Assembly (NCBI GenBank): GCA_007570785.1
Contig: ML660774.1
Span: forward strand, 1,323,309-1,387,308
Direction of reading: 5' to 3'
From: Antilocapra americana
Taxonomy: Eukaryota; Chordata; Mammalia; Artiodactyla; Antilocapridae
Length of the DNA: 64,000 nt
Made by a program: the position numbers and the translations under genes. Each line of letters opens with the position of its first letter. Positions within the stretch are counted from its first letter, which is position 1. Under the pieces are notes generated by a model. It made no database searches. It saw only the letters and a program-made list of their open reading frames with translations, and was not told where the DNA came from. Shown here piece by piece: positions 44,356 through 56,074 of the stretch.

Positions 44356-44869
44356 CTCGGGGACTAGGCAATTACCTAAATATTTTAATAGAAGTCTCTG
44401 CCTTTACCTATATGCTTCTTATAGTTATTCGGCCAACTAGTATTTCCTCCCAGCTCTCAGTGTTTACTTTGGCTTATTCTGAATTCAGCCTAACCACTCC
44501 TTTCACCCATGCTTTGAAGACAAGACAGGAAACCGGCAAAACAGCCCAATACTGCATGAGGAAACTAACAATTATCAATTTCCTCTGATATGGAGCCAGC
44601 TAAGATGGCTTCTAAGGACAGACTGTTAAAAATTCAGGAAGTTTGAGAGCTGGTGGTTATATTACTGGTTGCTTGGAGTTAGCCATAGAAGGGTGGATCT
44701 ACATTACAAAAATGGGCAAACATTACAAACAGGGATTTTATAAAGAATCTGACTTACCAGTACACCACTGCCCTACTTTTGCTTGAGGAGACCTCATCTT
44801 CACTCTTTTTGCTTATTGTTTTCCTTTTTTATTAAATCAACACTCAGTAAAATGAAAAAGAAAGGTTGC
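44356..44869. other. unassigned non-coding DNA
   Basis: No recognised element. Confidence 0.5.
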
Positions 44870-45085
44870 TATCTCTTGAGCAACTGCTGTATATCATGCA
44901 TGATGCTTATTCTGCATGTTATTTGATATTTGTGACAACTCAGTGAGTTAGATATTTACTTACCACTGAAGATTAGAAAACTGGCTCAGAAAAGTTAAGT
45001 TACTTCTCCAACAATGTCAACCAGAGAGTGAGAATTGAAGTTGAATTTCTCTGCAAGGAACACATGATTTCAGAGCCCACTGTCT
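44870..45085 (-). repeat. MIR SINE
   Basis: 'gagcaactgctgtatatcat', 'gtgacaactcagtgagttag', 'actggctcagaaaagttaag', 'ttacttctccaacaatgtca' are in clear reverse-complement MIR order. Confidence 0.7.
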
Positions 45086-45699
45086 TTCCCTGGTCTCCCA
45101 CCAGATCTGGCTGAGTGGAATCAGGAAGTTACCTATTTAGATCTATTACTAGTTTTGAAATGCTTTAGTAAGTGATTAACGTAATTGCTTTTTCATTTAT
45201 TGATTCTGTAAGTGCTAAAGGAAAAGTAACCGGGTCCCTGCTTGACAATGAGAGACACATTGAATGCCACAGGTGGTGATGAAAGAGACAGACACCCCGA
45301 CAGGAAGGTCCAGGGGATGGAAGGCACTGGTCCCTGCTCAGAAGTACTGAAAAGAAACTTTTTGGGGGAGGCAAGTATAGACTTCTTGGCACCCTGTAAA
45401 CCCTCCCATGTTCCTATTCCAGTTAAAGCTGAGCCTAAAGGCAGTGATTAGAACCTGCTCTTAAGACCCCTTCCTACCATTTGAGTGGAGTCTTTGTATA
45501 CTAGAACCAAAAAATTGGTGTCTTTTAACAAAATTATTACTAAATTTTGGTTTTGATTTGGGCAGAAATAAACATGAAGATGTGTCAAGGGGATCTTTGC
45601 TAATAATCAAATTTTGCTGTGGACGTGGTGAAACTTGAAAGTGCAGGTCTCCCAAATTCCAACCCTGCTGTTTATAACCTACTGATCACACCGTAACTG
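45086..45699. other. unassigned non-coding DNA
   Basis: No recognised element. Short frames at 45165-45451 show no domain. Confidence 0.5.
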
Positions 45700-45798
45700 T
45701 TGCTAATTCAGGAAACTTTTTGCATCTGCTTTCCCCTTCTGTAGCTTCATGATTATAATACTCACCTTCCAAGACTGGGTAATTATAGATGATGTATA
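45700..45798 (+). repeat. MIR SINE, truncated by a Tigger-like element
   Basis: 'aactttttgcatctgctttc' and 'cttctgtagcttcatgatta' followed by 'taatactcacc' fit the middle of a sense MIR. The following transposon appears to interrupt it. Confidence 0.45.
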
Positions 45799-46010
45799 TA
45801 CAGACATGCCTCATTTTACGCTGTGAGTAACTTTATTGCAATTCACAGATACTTTTTTTTTTAAACAAATTGAAAGTCTGTGGCAACCCTGTGTTGAGCT
45901 TCTTTCCGTGAAGTTTTTCCAACTGCATTTATTTGCTTTGTGTTTTTTGTATCACATTTTGGTAATTCTTGCACCATTTCAAACTTTTTGATTATTACTG
46001 TATTACTATT

Positions 46011-46190
46011 ACCCTGGGAAAGATTGAAGGTGGGAGAAGGGGACAACAAAGGATGAGATGGCTGGATGGCATCACCGACTTGATGGACATGAGTCTGAGT
46101 AAGCTCTGGGAGTTGTTGCTGGACAGAGAAGCCTGCAGTCCATGGAGTCGCAAAGAGTCAGACACGACTGAGCAACTGAACTGAACTGAT
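46011..46190 (+). mobile_element. BovB 3'-tail fragment inside Tigger
   Basis: 'ccctgggaaagattgaaggt', 'gatgagatggctggatggca', 'gagtctgagtaagctctggg', ending 'gagcaactgaactgaactga'. Tigger sequence resumes immediately after, so the BovB is the younger element. Confidence 0.9.
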
Positions 46191-46319
46191 TATTTTGCTG
46201 TGGTGACTTGTAATCAGTAATCTTTGATGTTACTCCTGGGACTTTCTGAAGGCTCAGATGATGGTTAGCATGTTTTAACAATAAAGAAAGTTTTGTGTAC
46301 ATTTTCTTTGTTCTGTAAC

Positions 46320-46447
46320 GGCATCAGTGACTCAATGGACATGAATCGGAGCAAACTCCAGGTGATGGTGAAGGACGGGGAAGCCTGGTGTCCTGCAGTT
46401 CATAGAGTTGCAGAGTTGAACACGATTTAGTGACTGAACACCAACAG
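46320..46447 (+). mobile_element. second BovB 3'-tail fragment inside Tigger
   Basis: 'ggcatcagtgactcaatgga', 'catgaatcggagcaaactcc', ending 'gatttagtgactgaacacca'. Starts further 3' in BovB than the first insert and differs in sequence, so it is an independent insertion. Confidence 0.88.
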
Positions 46448-46609
46448 CGCTGTTGTACATGTAGAATACAGTATTGTGTAAATGTAATGTTTAAATGTGT
46501 TGGGGAGTCCAAACTTCTGTGTGTCTCTCTTCACCGTGATATTTGCCATTTTGTGGTGTTCTGGAACTGAACTGGATATATCTTGAAGGTCTGCCTGTCA
46601 TCTTTCCAA

Positions 46610-47160
46610 TCTACCTTTCTAGCCAACGTCTGTCAGTTCTCACAGCACCCTTCGTTTTAGTAAAACTTACCTTCTGGCTATTCTCTGATCAGTCCTCTGG
46701 GCTTTGCTTCTCTGAAGTGCCTTCTTTTCACTTTGTCCCTTCAATCTTGTCCATCATGAAGGTCAGTTTGATTCCCCCCTGCCCCCACCCCAAAGCCCTT
46801 CTAGTCCATGATATCTTCTGGGAACTGACATCATCTCTTCTGAGTTCAGACTTTATTTTCCCCTCCCCAATCTAATTGTGATCATAAAGTCTTTTTGGTA
46901 TCTGTTGTGATACTGCTTTATGTTTTTGTGTTAGTGTTTCACATCTATTTTTTCCTTTTCTTTCCAACAAGACTTTCAATACCCAGAGGAGGGACTGGAC
47001 ATTCCTTCACATTTCTCATAGCACCAAGCAGAATGTTACACACCCGGACATTCTCAGGGAACAACCACGTTCGTGCACACTAAACGTCACGATCCTTTCA
47101 TGAGTGTCTGGTATAGAGCTGTGCACAGTGTGAACATTTAATAAACACTCACATCACTTC
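46610..47160 (+). repeat. L2 LINE 3' region
   Basis: A C/T-rich upstream part, 'atctaattgtgatcataaag', 'caacaagactttcaataccc', 'agaggagggactggacattc', and 'aacatttaataaacactcac' near the end follow L2. Diverged; edges approximate. Confidence 0.5.
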
Positions 47161-47258
47161 TGTTCTAATTGCAGTGTGTTCAAAGAACCCAACCTTGGCA
47201 GCTGCTTCGCTCAGGTTCCTGACCTGCGTGAACACGCACCAAAAGGAACACAAACAGT

Positions 47259-47625
47259 CATTATGGGCTGAACTGTATTCTCTCCGAATGAATACATTGA
47301 AATCTTAATTCCCAGCATCTCAAGAATGTGACTGTGTTTGGAGATGGGGTCTTTGAAGAGGTAATTGCAGTTAAGTGAGGTTATTAGGGTAGGGTGCTGA
47401 TCTGATAGGACTTACGTTCTTATAAAAAGGAATGAGCAGTCAGACAGACAGAGGGTCAACACTGCGAAGACTCAGAAGACCACCATCTAGAAGCCTAGGA
47501 GAGAGGCCTTTGAGCAACCAAATCTGCTGACACCTTGACCTCGGAACCTCCGGAGCCGTGAGAAAATACACTTTTGTCTCAGCCCTGTGTGTGGTGTTTC
47601 GTGGCAGGCCTGGCAGCTAAGATCT
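47259..47625 (-). mobile_element. MLT1A-like MaLR LTR
   Basis: The plus strand reads the reverse complement of an MLT1A-type LTR: 'atgggctgaactgtattctc', 'caagaatgtgactgtgtttg', 'gagatggggtctttgaagag', 'gaagcctaggagagaggcct' and 'ccgtgagaaaatacactttt'. MaLR LTRs are remnants of ancient ERVL-related elements shared by placental mammals. Only the LTR is seen, with no internal coding part. Confidence 0.82.
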
Positions 47626-47836
47626 GTCTGGGAGGGAAGGGTGGGTTTGGCTGCAGCCACGCAGGGCATCACTTATTTGCCTTTAGAACTGCCCTTACCT
47701 TTGGGTTCTGGGAGGGGCCAGTGAGTCCATTTGCTTAGTAGTCTGTCTGAGGGAGTGCAGAGAGATAGCGTATAGGGCCCATGAGCAGATTCATTGCTCC
47801 ACAGCCAGACTTTTTGGCTGTGGCCATCACTTTTGG

Positions 47837-47950
47837 TAACCCACTCCAGTATTCTTGCCTGGGAAATCCCACAGATAGAGGAGCCTGCTGAGCTACAGTG
47901 CCTGGGGTCGCAAAGAGTTGGACATGACCTAGTAACTCAAACAACAACCA
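47837..47950 (+). mobile_element. Bov-tA SINE, 5'-truncated
   Basis: 'taacccactccagtattctt' to 'ctagtaactcaaacaacaac'. The first half is absent. Confidence 0.9.
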
Positions 47951-47954
47951 CATC

Positions 47955-48150
47955 CATTTTATTTCCCCTTATCTCTATACCCTGGGACATTTCCTTGACT
48001 GATTTTTGTCAGTTTCTGAGAAATGGAGACCATCATTGGATCTTTTCATAAGGATGTTGTGAAAAATAAAATGCACCAGTGCTTAGAACAGTGCTTAGAA
48101 CAGTCCTTAGCACACAGGCATGAATAGACTCTAGCAACTGTTTGAAAATA
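47955..48150 (+). repeat. MIR SINE with 12-bp internal triplication
   Basis: 'gtttctgagaaatggagacc', 'ggatgttgtgaaaaataaaa' and 'agtgcttagaacagtgctta' follow the MIR 3' half. The segment AGTGCTTAGAAC is present twice in tandem and a third time with changes (48078-48113). Confidence 0.6.
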
Positions 48151-49099
48151 TTTACATTTAGTACATTATTTGAAGTTACTTACCTTTGCTAAATAGAACT
48201 CTAGCAACGTTAAACAAATAAGCACTGAAATTTAAGGTCCCATAGCTTTTAAAACCTACACTTACTAGAAAGCTAAATTATTCATCTCTTTATTGTGTTT
48301 ATGTACACACACACATATATATGGTTTTATTAATCCAAGAAGAAGTAACCTATCAGCACTTCCATTGTCAAAGAGAAAGTACACGTTCATAGGCATTGTC
48401 AAGTTTCTTGGGCTCTTGTGTTCCTTTTGTTTGGGTACCTCGGTCAGTGGGTCATGAACTATCCTGTTGAACTAATGAGGCAAACTGGGCTATGTAGTCC
48501 AGGGCTGATGAATGTCCTAAAAAATGACTTCCATTGAATAGTTTTCTTTTTATTATCTGTTTTCCTCCCAAATTAGTGCTGTAAAACCAACTTTCAAAGG
48601 CATTTCTGTGATTTGAGATTATTGCTGTTACTACCCTTAGATTTTTCTTTCCCCGCCAAGGGGGTTGCAAGTCCAGACTGCCTTTGCACATTTCAAGCAT
48701 CTAATCTGTTATAATATGCTAATAAGTTTTAATATGGTGCAGTCTTGTGTTTATAGCCACAAACCTTATTGTAAATGTCAAAAGAATTCAGATCTTAATA
48801 TATCCCCTGTAGTGATACATTAATAAGGGCCATAGGAGCAAATTCTGTAGGTAGTTATTTCTTAATGGACCACGGCTCTTTGCTATTTGATTTGGAGATC
48901 AAAACCCAGAGAGACGATAAATAGCGTGCATTTTAATTTCAGGATGTGATGCTTGCTCTCCCCACAGCATGGGAGGATTTCCCTTGAAAACCCTCATTTA
49001 TTAATCTACCATGATGGTGCCAAGGACATAATAGATTTTTTTAAACTCGTAATTGTCAAATAAATGAATACACGTATTATACTCATCACTACTTTACAA
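48151..49099. other. non-repetitive DNA
   Basis: A short CA/TA repeat lies near 48306-48322. The part 48860-49060 has no transposon signature and several ATTAAT/ATTTA-type motifs; it is a candidate conserved non-coding stretch. Confidence 0.4.
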
Positions 49100-49240
49100 T
49101 TACTTACTTTAGTAGCAGAGGTGATCTTTGAGATCATCTAACTTTGCATCATTGCTTTGCAGATAAGTTAATCAAGGTCAAAGAAGTTGAATGACCATAG
49201 ACCATGACTCAGTCAAATCTAGAAGCCAATTTGTTGGACT
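49100..49240 (-). repeat. MIR-family SINE fragment
   Basis: 'gatctttgagatcatctaac', 'gctttgcagataagttaatc', 'aaggtcaaagaagttgaatg' resemble a MIR or MIR3 copy in reverse complement. Diverged. Confidence 0.45.
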
Positions 49241-49630
49241 TCAAGTCCAGTCTTAATTTTGGTTTTTAATTGCACCATCTCTAATAATGATCTGAGGAAA
49301 GGAGTATACTTGTGAGACTTCTTTACGTTTTACTAAACACAATATTTTTGAGGAACACATGGAAAGTGTAAAGTGAATTTAGTTGTTTGGTCTTTAACCA
49401 ATTAAAAGATCCCTGAGTATAGCTGGTGTCATTTTTTATAACCTTTACTCAGGCAAACTTGTATCCCTTATTTTTGGAATAATGAACCAAGTTTCATGAG
49501 ACAGCTGATCACTAATCTTAATCCAGGTAGGGCTTAAAACAAAGTGCTATACACAGCTTCCCATTAGCTATCTATTTTACACACGGTAGTGTAATTATGT
49601 CAATGCTTCCCTCTCAGTTTGTCAGCTAGG
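49241..49630. other. unassigned non-coding DNA
   Basis: No recognised element. Confidence 0.5.
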
Positions 49631-49780
49631 CACTCTGTGATGACCTAGAGGGGAGGCATGGGAGGGCAGGGAAGCTTAAGAAGGGGGAATATATGTATAC
49701 GTATGGATGATTTACCATGTTGTACATCACTTAACACAACATAGTAAAGCAATTTATATTCCGCCCCCCCCCCAAAAAAT
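49631..49780 (+). mobile_element. L1 LINE 3' end with C10A6 tail
   Basis: 'ctctgtgatgacctagaggg', 'aatatatgtatacgtatgga', 'tgatttaccatgttgtacat' and 'cacttaacacaacatagtaa' match an artiodactyl L1 3' end. At the tail, ten C residues (49764-49773) precede six A residues. Confidence 0.85.
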
Positions 49781-52048
49781 GCCCTTCAGTTGATAAATGC
49801 CACACAACTTAACTAGTCTGTGTTTGCTCTAGGCTACCACTAAGAGGCAGCACAACCAAGCGATCCAACCTTTTTCATTCTTTATCATTTGATTTTTAGT
49901 AAACCTGCCAAAGAGAAGAGTATAATATTGAATGGGTTGATATAACCTCAAATTACGTCACCTCTCAGGTCTTTTGTGATGTGGACTAAAACTATGATGA
50001 CTTAAGTGGTGCAAGAACAGAGCTTCAAGTAGGACAAAACAGGGAGTCCCTATCTGGATGACTTGCCTTGTGACCACCCAAGAGGTCCAGGTGAAAGAAG
50101 CATATAATCTGTTGTGTCTCCATTTCAACTAGGCCATGCAGCAATAAATCTGAAATAAATCTCTCCTCAGGTGGCATTATGGTTTAGAGAAAATATTATG
50201 AATTTTGCAAGAGAAATCCTGGCTTTTGCATCAGCTGTGATGTCCTGGCCTCTTGGCCTTTATTTGCTAATATGGAAAGTGGGGAGATGTGTTAAAGGAG
50301 GTTTACTTCCATGATATCTTTTCCGGGATTGTATAACAATATTATGCTTCTAAGAGGGAAGGGCCAAGAAAACATGTGACATTTCCTCCAGCACTGAGAC
50401 TGACAGGAAACCCTCATGTTTCTGTACAGTTAACTTCAATATCAGGAGAGTCATGGGAGGAGTCAAAACACATCCACTCTTAAACCTGAGGTGACCCAGT
50501 CAGAGCACAAACTCAGTCCTGGCTCTTCACAGTAGGTTTTGACACTTCCCGAGTGCATTTGCTATCTGTAGACTTTGAGGCACTTTGGTGGAAGATTATT
50601 TCTGATATTTAGAAACCTAACAGGCTGCCTCTTGGAGACTTGGTTTGATTGACAGCTGGTTTCAGATAGATATTTTCATGGCTTTGGTTAGGTGTGAGGA
50701 CATATCAAAACGAGTTGCTGAGTGCTATGGAACAAAAGGAAAGGAGGGATTTTTTTTCTACCTGTGTGATCTCCAAAGATCTTAAAGGAATCATTTGTAA
50801 AGCAAATTGGCTAAATATCATTTATAACATTCTAAGTGAAGGTTTCTTTTTTACACACACAAGAGACTTGGGAATTAAATAGAAGGCCCTTTAAACTGAA
50901 TGTATGTTAGTTTGGGGGTAAGCAAACTGCTGTTGAATGGTTCCTTTGTTATCAGTGTTTTAAGACTGATTCACTTAAGTCAGCAGATGGTTCCTTTGTT
51001 AGTAGCGCTCACAGCAAATGAAGATATGTGTGTTTTAAACCAATTCTCTTTAGTATTTATGTGCATGGAGGTTTGCTAATAGTAATAATGTTGATGAAGA
51101 CCATGATTGTTAATTTTCAATAAGGAAAACTGAGGTGCAGGGATATTAAAAATTTGAAACAAAATGTAAATATGTGATATTTCAATTTTGCTTAAGTCTA
51201 TGCACTACCTCTCAGGCGTAATTCACATTTCTGAATATTTTAAAGACTTATTTTTGAGGTAGAGAGTATGTAAAAGGTTGGAGGACCAAAAAGCAAATGC
51301 TTCTATTTCCATTAGAGAATCCTTGGATTCTGTTGAAACATCTTCCATTGAGGAAAGGCAGTATCTTCAACTTTAGCTAAAACATGAAACTTTCATTTGG
51401 ACCTTGGAAGCTGGTAACTTTTACCAAAATATAGTTCTTTTTCATATCAGTTTTTCAATGTGTAAAAATGGAAGTGGTTATATAGTAGAATTTTTTCTTC
51501 ATGGTTATTAAGACTCTGAAACATTTATTTTTACAAATGGCAGTAAGGACCCCCTTTACACCATCAGCTCTGATTTCCTGGTCAGTCTCTCCAAACCAAG
51601 GCTCCATGGTTGACTAGTTGACCAGATTGTTGCCAGCAGAGAATCATAGAGTTTCTCTGGAAGGGTCACACAACTCTTCTTGCAGAATCAACTAAAAGTT
51701 GTAAAAACTGATAGAGATCAGTGGGGCAGAGAAATACCCCCAAAGTGATCAGACATGGACACATTAGGCTAATGGTAGTGCTTGGATGGGTTGACAGTTG
51801 AGAGGGAATCAGGAGGGAGCACATTTCTGCTTTTTCCTTTGGTATGAGACTTCTGACATGCACTATTTTTAGCCCTTTTAAAATTGTTGAGCACCTCAGT
51901 CCTCTAAGACTCCTCTTAGCATCATTGTTCCTTAACAGCAGTACTACAAGTTGTGTGGTTGGTAGGAGATACTGCAGACCACGTTGTGCTGATCTTAGTA
52001 TGCAGCCAGGTGAAGACCATGTCTTGGTTCTTAATCTTGAGATTCTCA
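49781..52048. other. unassigned non-coding DNA
   Basis: No young transposon in 2.2 kb. A decayed MIR may lie near 50185-50330 and another near 51040-51180. The 15-mer ATGGTTCCTTTGTTA occurs at 50937-50951 and 50987-51001. The 128-codon minus frame (51666-52052) shows no domain. Confidence 0.45.
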
Positions 52049-52059
52049 GCAAATGTGGC

Positions 52060-52337
52060 TGCTGCTGCTGCTGCTGCTAAGTCGCTTCAGTTGTGTCTGA
52101 CTCTGTACAACCCCATAGACAGCAGCCCACCAGGCTCTCCCGTCCCTGGGATTCTCCAGGCAAGAACACTGGAGTGGGTCGCCACTTCCTTCTCCAATGC
52201 ATGAAATTGAAAAGTGAAAGTGAAGTCGCTCATTCGTGTCCGACTCTTAGCGACCCCATGGACTGCAGCCCACCAGGCTCCTCCGTCCATGGGATTTTCC
52301 AGGCAAGACGACTGGAGTGGGGTGCCATTGCCTTCTT
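52060..52337 (-). mobile_element. BOV-A2 SINE
   Basis: Reverse complement with two A units joined by 'catgaaattgaaaagtgaaa'. The left end is (GCT)7 (52059-52079), the SINE tail. Perfect 11-bp target duplication GCAAATGTGGC at 52049-52059 and 52338-52348. Confidence 0.96.
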
Positions 52338-52458
52338 GCAAATGTGGCCACTAGCATGCAAATTTGAGTACATCTTCATCCTATTTCCCTTTTAATGGCA
52401 AGAATTTCAAGATTGAATTTAGATTTCAGAATTTGCCACAGGTAGGAGGTCTATCAAG

Positions 52459-52670
52459 GGGTTTCCCAGGTGGCTCAGTGGTAAAGAATCTCGCCTGCAG
52501 TGCAGGAGACATAGGTTTGATCCCTGGGTCAGGAAGATCCCTTGAAGGAGGAAATGGCAACCCATTCTAGTATTTTTGCCTGGGAAATCCCGTGGACAGA
52601 GGAGCCTGGTGGGCTGCAGTCCATGGGGTTGCTAAGAGTCATGACTTAGTGACTGAACAACAACAACAGG
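52459..52670 (+). mobile_element. Bov-tA SINE
   Basis: 'ggtttcccaggtggctcagt' to 'gactgaacaacaacaacagg'. Full length with the typical ACA tail. It lies 122 bases from an opposite-strand BOV-A2. Confidence 0.95.
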
Positions 52671-53809
52671 TTCATAACACTGTGAAATTAATGAACATTT
52701 TTCTTTCCCCTTAAACCAACATGGTCTGATTCTGTAGGTTTTATCTGATGTCCTTGTTGCAAAGTTCTCTCCACCACTGCAGGGACGGGCTTGTGGGGCA
52801 TAGCTTGAAGTCCTCCATCACAATTAAACACAGAATCCCCTTCCTCCTACAAAACAAACAAACAAAAAACCAAACAAGTTAAACCCCACAACATGGCAGC
52901 GTGGCTCCCTGTAGGATCTGTCCTTTGCTGGCTTCCCCTGGCTTGGTTCCTGCTGCTGCATCCTTAAGGAGACTGTAGGCAGGTTGACATCTGCTAGATC
53001 ACAGCTGCCTCCTCTGAATTAGGCTTCTTTCTTTCTGTCCCACTTCTAAATGGCTAACTAGTGCTATCTGTTGCTTTTACCACCTGCTGAAAAGCTGACG
53101 AAACAGGTCTCTGTCTGGAATCATTCATTCTGAATATTCTTTCAAGACGCAGCTCTCATTTCTTACTTTTCAGACATGCATGGCACACAAAATTTTATTT
53201 TCCCAAGTAATACTTTTTCTGCAATAGTGCAAAGGACTTCAGAGAAATGTTTGAAAACTAACAAAGTAAGCTTGCAGTATATACCACTTAAAGTCATATA
53301 CCATAAATAGTAATTTTTTCTGTGGAGGATGTAAATGTTATTTTAATTTGATTTTTAAATTTTATGATTTATATTACTCATACAAAATAAGGACTTGACG
53401 TTTCTATTACATTAAGAGCATTAGGAAGAAAAAAGTCTGCTAGAGAAGCAATAGCACATGGGAAACCTTTGTGGGTGTTAAGACTGGATAGGTCTCTTGA
53501 GACAGTCTAATCAGAGCAAGGTTAGAAAGGCTCGTTCATAAAAGCTCTCTCTTCTTTGGCCAGAATTCCTGTGAGTCTCACGTTTTTGGGGAACAGCTCT
53601 CAATAGTACTGTTTGATAGCACAAGCCCATAATTTTCTATTGAAAGATCTAATCTTTTTTCATATCGTATCTCATAAGAATCAAAGACAGAGCATACACT
53701 TTAATTTGATCATATCATTTCCATAGGGATCTGAGATAAAATATCCAGACACAGTGCTTTCATAAGATGTATCATAAGACCAGAGCTGAGAGACTCTAGA
53801 ATGACTCAG
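52671..53809. other. unassigned non-coding DNA
   Basis: An A/C-rich simple stretch lies near 52851-52870. 53020-53200 may hold a decayed L2. No gene recognised. Confidence 0.4.
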
Positions 53810-54185
53810 TTCATTGGGAATAGGATGCAAACCACTTTAGTAATTCTGGATTTTCTAGTGGTTGCATTAAAAAAAAAAGTAAAAAAGAAACAGGTAAAAT
53901 TAATTTTAATAATTTATTTTGTTTGAAAATGAGCGTGTTAGTTGCTCAGTTGTGTCTGACTCTTTGTGACTCCTCCAGGCTCCTCTCTCCATGAAGACCT
54001 AATATATTAAAAATACTCTTTCAGTGTAGAGTAAGTATATAATCGTGAATGTGAGACATTACATTTTTCTTTGATAATCCAGTGTGTTTTACACTTGTTG
54101 AACATCTCCATTCATACTAATAGCATGTTAAGTGTCCAGTAGCTGCAGATAACTAGTAGCTACTGAATTGCACAGGGTAGTTCTA
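53810..54185. repeat. ancient mammalian interspersed repeat, family not named
   Basis: 'tctggattttctagtggttg', 'aaaattaattttaataattt', 'atccagtgtgttttacactt' and 'actagtagctactgaattgc' recall, in this order, a widespread old mammalian repeat. I do not assert the family name. A SINE fragment interrupts it. Confidence 0.5.
53931..53993 (-). mobile_element. Bov-tA 3'-end fragment
   Basis: 'gtgttagttgctcagttgtg' and 'tctgactctttgtgactcct' with 'ccaggctcctctctccatga' are a short reverse-complement SINE piece carrying an internal deletion. Confidence 0.8.
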
Positions 54186-55189
54186 AAGGAATGATTGGGT
54201 ATTATGTCCCTTACCCATATCCATTTTTTAAAAAAATCACATCTCTTCAGTATGTTTGACTAGTGCTGGATGACATCTGGATGGTTGACTCTGTGTAGGT
54301 AGCAAAATTGTACTGTCTTAGAAAAGTTAAAAGCCAAATTTGTCTTCTCACTCAGATAGATAGTAGTTTCATTAAGGCTAAAATCCACATCCTGGTAAAT
54401 TATGAGACATTTTTCTCTCTAATTAGGGTAAAGAAGATGATAGTTACTTGAATTATCCCAATAACTGTTTAGTTTCAGAAGTGATATTTAAGCATTTAAT
54501 CCTCCTGTCATAATTTAAATTGTCACAACTTTCAAGATTATATCTATTTATCTAAAGACTGGAAAAAGACTTTCAAAATTTAGGTTATTCCCTTTGAGAA
54601 TTCACTGTAATAGAAATTGGCATGGTGATACATTTTTAAAAAATCACATTTTTTTCTTGTGAAGTTAAACTGTAGAATAACACATTTAAGTGTAAAATAA
54701 AGTGTACAATGGTATACAACCTAGAGTAAAAATAACCCACTATTTTCTATGGAAATAAAAGTAGTAGGGTAATGGTGGAATTCCCTAGAAACACCACACA
54801 ACATAACATCTTATTCTTGCCAAGTAACAAGACCTCTTTAAAAGCTCTCATCTCATTTCCAAAAGGAAATTGAAAATCAGTGAAAACATCAACAAGAAAA
54901 GTAAGCCAGGTGTTTCAAAGAGGAAATAGAAAATCAACAATCAATAGTTACCCAGCAAAGTAAGTTATGGTAATACTTGTAAGGAAAATTAATATATGTT
55001 AGGGGAAATTAATGTATACATATACACATATATGCTTCTCTTTGTATTGGAAGCAGAGTTGGAATTAACATGAATGCATCACAGTACAAATAGTTATTAG
55101 ATATATGATTGTATTTTAGGGTGTATTCATACTTACCTCTTCATCTCATTTTATATTACTTGAATTCAGTTTTGATATAAAATGGTTGT
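54186..55189. other. unassigned AT-rich DNA
   Basis: No recognised element. Confidence 0.5.
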
Positions 55190-55198
55190 AAGATGCCA

Positions 55199-55411
55199 AA
55201 GAGCTTCCCTGGTGGCTCAGCTCCACCTGCCAATGCAGGAGACGTGGGTACAGTCCCTGGGTTTGGAAGATCTCCTAGAGGAGGAAATGGCAACCCTCTC
55301 TAGTATTCTTGCCTGGGAAATTCCATGGACAGAAGGGCCTGGCAGGCTAGAGTCCATGGGTTCACAAAGAGTTGGCTATCAAGACTTAATGACTGTACAG
55401 CAAGAACAACA
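55199..55411 (+). mobile_element. Bov-tA SINE
   Basis: 'gagcttccctggtggctcag' to 'gcaagaacaacaaagatgcc', with a small deletion after the start. 9-bp target duplication AAGATGCCA at 55190-55198 and 55412-55420. Confidence 0.94.
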
Positions 55412-55420
55412 AAGATGCCA

Positions 55421-56074
55421 GGATCTAGAAACCTCATTCTTATCCATCTTTCTAGTCTTCATACTATTCTGACCAAATGTTGCATTTGGATTTCTTCTTT
55501 ATTGAGTCACAGTATAACTCTTACCACTATTTTATGTTTAAAAGGCATAATGTTAAATTTCCTAGAAGACTATGTATTTATAGAATAAGGCTTAACATAT
55601 GAATAAGATTCTAATTCATTTGAAATAGCTTTTAATCTGTATAATTTTTAATGACTTTTAAATCACCTCTAGATATTTTTAAATGGTAAAGCCTTCAAAT
55701 TATGAAATTACATAAACTTAGAAGTTTAATATAGATAATATTTTAGTTACTTTGATACTATAGGATGGGCAATAAAATAAATGTATCTTGAAAATTTTTT
55801 TAAATTTCCATTTTAATCAAGAAAATGTGAAGTATTAAGATGATTAGATGTCAATTAAAAATAAATGTTAAAAGTACATTAACTTTTCAAAATAAACTTT
55901 TCATTTTAGAACATTTATGGTGAAACTGTGAAGATAATACAGAGTTATCAGATATCCAACAGTTTTATTATTAATATATTAAATTAATATGGTAGATTTG
56001 TGACAATTAATGAACCCATATTGATACATTATTATTTTAGAAATCTATTCTTTATTCATATTTCCCTGTGCTTG
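55421..56074. other. unassigned, very AT-rich DNA
   Basis: No recognised element. Confidence 0.5.

Larger units (their letters stand above)
45801..46597 (+). mobile_element. non-autonomous Tigger1-like DNA transposon with nested BovB tails
   Basis: The start 'cagacatgcctcattttacg', then 'ttgaaagtctgtggcaaccc', 'tgtatcacattttggtaatt' and 'gtaatcagtaatctttgatg' are the 5' part of Tigger1-type elements. The end 'tgatatttgccattttgtgg', 'tgttctggaactgaactgga' and terminal 'ggtctgcctg' are the 3' part with a matching inverted end. The transposase region is absent (internal deletion). A TA precedes the element (45799-45800), while TC replaces the expected TA after it. Two BovB tails lie inside. Confidence 0.8.

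Noticed and set aside
47259..47625. Possible complete endogenous retrovirus
   Set aside because: Only a solitary MLT1A-like LTR is present; no internal region or second LTR was found nearby.
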